A DNA stretch of 64,000 nucleotides. Origin: Gammaproteobacteria bacterium (GTDB taxonomy: Bacteria; Pseudomonadota; Gammaproteobacteria; Steroidobacterales; Steroidobacteraceae). The stretch spans positions 17,614-81,613 of the forward strand of contig JANYJY010000043.1 of assembly GCA_025358295.1 (NCBI GenBank). Direction: 5' to 3'. The translations under genes and the position numbers were made by a program. The notes beneath the pieces are model-generated. The model saw nothing but the letters and a program-made list of their open reading frames with translations. It ran no database searches and had not been told where the DNA came from. Of this stretch, positions 62,740 through 64,000 are shown in pieces; position 1 is the first letter of the stretch, and each line of letters starts with the position of its first letter.

Positions 62740-63207
62740 ATGTCATTCCAACTCACCGGCATCCCCTATGAGCCGTTTGCCTCCTTATTTTTACTGTCCG
62801 ATCGAGAACTGACGGAGCGCGGCGCGCGGCGCGTCGTGGCCCTTGAAAAGCCTGGCTTCCCCTGTCGAGTCAGTCTTGTCGATGCCGAAATCGGGGAAGA
62901 ACTGCTGCTGCTGCCATTTCAGCACCAGCCGGCTGCCTCGCCGTATCGGGCATCGGGACCCATTTTTGTGCGCGGGGCTGCGCGCCCACCTGCGCTTGCG
63001 GCCGGAGAGATCCCCGACTATGTGGCGACCCGCCAAATCTCTGTCCGCGCCTACGACGCGGATCACATGATGACCGATGCCGCTGTTTGCGACGGTCGCG
63101 CCGCGGGCGAGGCCATCAAGCATATGTTCGACGAACCGGCGACAGCGTACATCCACTTGCACAATGCCAAGCGCGGGTGCTACTCATGCCGTGTCGATCG
63201 GTTATAG
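62740..63207 (+). CDS. DUF1203 protein
   Basis: A 155-residue protein: MSFQLTGIPYEPFASLFLLSDREL, PCRVSLVDAEIGEELLLLPFQHQPAASPYRASGPIFVRGAA, VRAYDADHMMTDAAVCDG and YIHLHNAKRGCYSCRVDRL are the DUF1203 signatures. Function unknown. Confidence 0.88.
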   Translation: MSFQLTGIPYEPFASLFLLSDRELTERGARRVVALEKPGFPCRVSLVDAEIGEELLLLPFQHQPAASPYRASGPIFVRGAARPPALAAGEIPDYVATRQISVRAYDADHMMTDAAVCDGRAAGEAIKHMFDEPATAYIHLHNAKRGCYSCRVDRL

Positions 63208-63220
63208 AGGAGCGGGTGAA

Positions 63221-63622
63221 TTGAGCACCAATGAAGCCGCGCACACCGGCGGATGTCTTTGCGGAGGAGTCCGCTATCGAGTGCGGGGGAGTCTGCGCGG
63301 AATCATTGCCTGTCATTGTTCGCAGTGCCGCAGGACCAGCGGTCATTTTGCCGCTATGACCAGCGCGCCGGCGATCGACATCGAATTGACGGCGGCCGAT
63401 CGATTGGTCTGGTACAAGTCGTCTGATACGGCCGAACGGGGATTCTGCAACGGCTGTGGGGGCAACCTGTTCTGGCGCCAAGCCGGACGCGATGAGATCA
63501 GCATCACCGCGGGCACCCTCGATGCCCCGACCCATCTTGCGATCGAAGAGCACATATTCGTCGCTGACAAATCGGACTACTACAGCATCAATGACGACTT
63601 GCCAAAAAAGCAGCAGTGGTAG
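63221..63622 (+). CDS. GFA-family zinc protein
   Basis: 133 residues from TTG 63221 (MSTNEAAHTGGCLCGGVRY), with GAGGAG about 8 nt upstream. The family is glutathione-dependent formaldehyde-activating enzyme/centromere protein V-like: CLCGGVRY, CHCSQCRRTSGH and FCNGCGGNLFW give the Cys ligands. Catalysis unproven for most members. 13 bp after the DUF1203 gene, so likely co-transcribed. Confidence 0.9.
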   Translation: MSTNEAAHTGGCLCGGVRYRVRGSLRGIIACHCSQCRRTSGHFAAMTSAPAIDIELTAADRLVWYKSSDTAERGFCNGCGGNLFWRQAGRDEISITAGTLDAPTHLAIEEHIFVADKSDYYSINDDLPKKQQW

Positions 63623-63626
63623 CGCG

Positions 63627-64000
63627 TCAGTTCATGACCTCTGTGTCGGATCGGGTGCCGCGACCGCGCAACCAACCCTGCAGCAAGTGATCGATCGACA
63701 AAGCGCCGGGACCGGCGATCGCTAACCATAGAAACAGTGCCAGATACTCGAATTCGTCGAATCCGAGCAAGGTTTCCAGCGAATTCACGTCCGCCCATTT
63801 GGCGGATCGGATGGCGACGATCATCGTAATGCCGAGCGCGCCGGCAGAAATGCGGGTCAAAAGGCCGGCCAGCAAGAATAGTCCGCCGAAGAATTCGACG
63901 CCTGAGACGAATGGACTGAGAATCTGCGGAATGGGGATCCCCCAGCCGGCGAAATTTTCCGTCACCTGCGGGAGGTTGTTCAACTTGCCCCATCCGCTCC
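63627..64000 (-). CDS. DoxX-family membrane protein (5' end beyond window)
   Basis: The frame is open through the right edge (SGWGKLNNLPQVTENFAGWGIPIP...), so only the C-terminal part of about 123 residues is seen. Three or four hydrophobic helices (EFFGGLFLLAGLLTRISAG, ALGITMIVAI, YLALFLWLAIAGPGALSIDHLL) and the WGIPIP/GLLT pattern are those of DoxX/SURF4-type proteins. TTG 63983 is in frame but is inside the domain and unlikely to be the start. Convergent with the GFA gene. Confidence 0.85.
   Translation of the reverse strand, partial: SGWGKLNNLPQVTENFAGWGIPIPQILSPFVSGVEFFGGLFLLAGLLTRISAGALGITMIVAIRSAKWADVNSLETLLGFDEFEYLALFLWLAIAGPGALSIDHLLQGWLRGRGTRSDTEVMN

Noticed and set aside
1..64000. 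tRNA, rRNA, CRISPR array, insertion sequence or prophage
   Set aside because: No T-arm/acceptor pattern, regular repeat-spacer array, transposase or phage gene was recognised.

Overview
The window is GC-rich, densely packed chromosomal DNA with no rRNA, tRNA, CRISPR or insertion sequence that I can recognise. The gene families and their order point to a gammaproteobacterium related to the Xanthomonadales/Nevskiales/Steroidobacteraceae side. Two long blocks follow the order I remember from the Pseudomonas chromosome: chpA-pilJIHG | gshB-tonB-yqgE-ruvX-pyrB, then pilU-pilT | yggS-proC-yggT. The macromolecular-synthesis operon rpsU-yqeY-dnaG-rpoD opposite tsaD is also typical. No species name can be given from the sequence alone.

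Layout. 1-6949 (minus): Pil-Chp surface-sensing operon pilG-pilH-pilI-pilJ-chpA; chpA runs off the left edge and pilK is absent. 7188-11101 (plus): gshB, a TonB-like protein, yqgE, ruvX, pyrB. 11128-16579: an insertion relative to the Pseudomonas order, holding an SDR, phosphatidylserine decarboxylase, a membrane-anchored class III aminotransferase, an Mpo1-like membrane protein and a GT4 glycosyltransferase, which together look like a lipid-modification cluster. 16483-19772 (minus): three tandem PilT/PilU retraction ATPases. 19820-22543 (plus): yggS, proC, yggT and an HU-like protein. 22576-31432: hydrolase, FKBP lipoprotein, orphan ParA, ppnN with a coupled Cys-motif protein, L,D-transpeptidase, MltD-like murein hydrolase and an FkbM-like protein. 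31483-34337 (minus): split class II ribonucleotide reductase with an upstream region carrying NrdR-box and DnaA-box matches. 34876-37798 (plus): Hsp20 behind a sigma-32-type promoter, a DegP-type protease and an NDUFA9-like protein. 37829-43534: two serine beta-lactamase-fold hydrolases flanking a DgcN-like (DUF1611) protein, a LysR regulator, a two-gene micro-operon and a zinc peptidase. 43537-48347: cca, an SMP-30-like protein and a TonB-dependent receptor. 48663-52517: MidA-like methyltransferase, pteridine reductase, an aromatic ammonia-lyase homologue lacking the MIO-forming Ala-Ser-Gly, and folB. 52526-58190: tsaD opposite rpsU-yqeY-dnaG-rpoD. 58256-64000: OsmC, ICMT-like, GNAT, PaiB-like, Wzi-like, DUF1203, GFA and a DoxX protein cut by the right edge.

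How it fits together. Type IV pilus mechanics (pilT, pilU and a paralogue) and its chemosensory system sit near each other and flank housekeeping thiol, pyrimidine and proline genes. The nrdJ, dnaG, rpoD and rpsU blocks are growth and replication genes. The accessory stretches (lipid cluster, D-amino-acid/serine-hydrolase cluster, micro-operon, MIO-less lyase) hold the least explained biology. Several genes appear to use unusual starts: two candidate ATT starts with good Shine-Dalgarno sequences, TTG for rpoD, paiB and GFA, and possible leaderless starts for cca and yggS.
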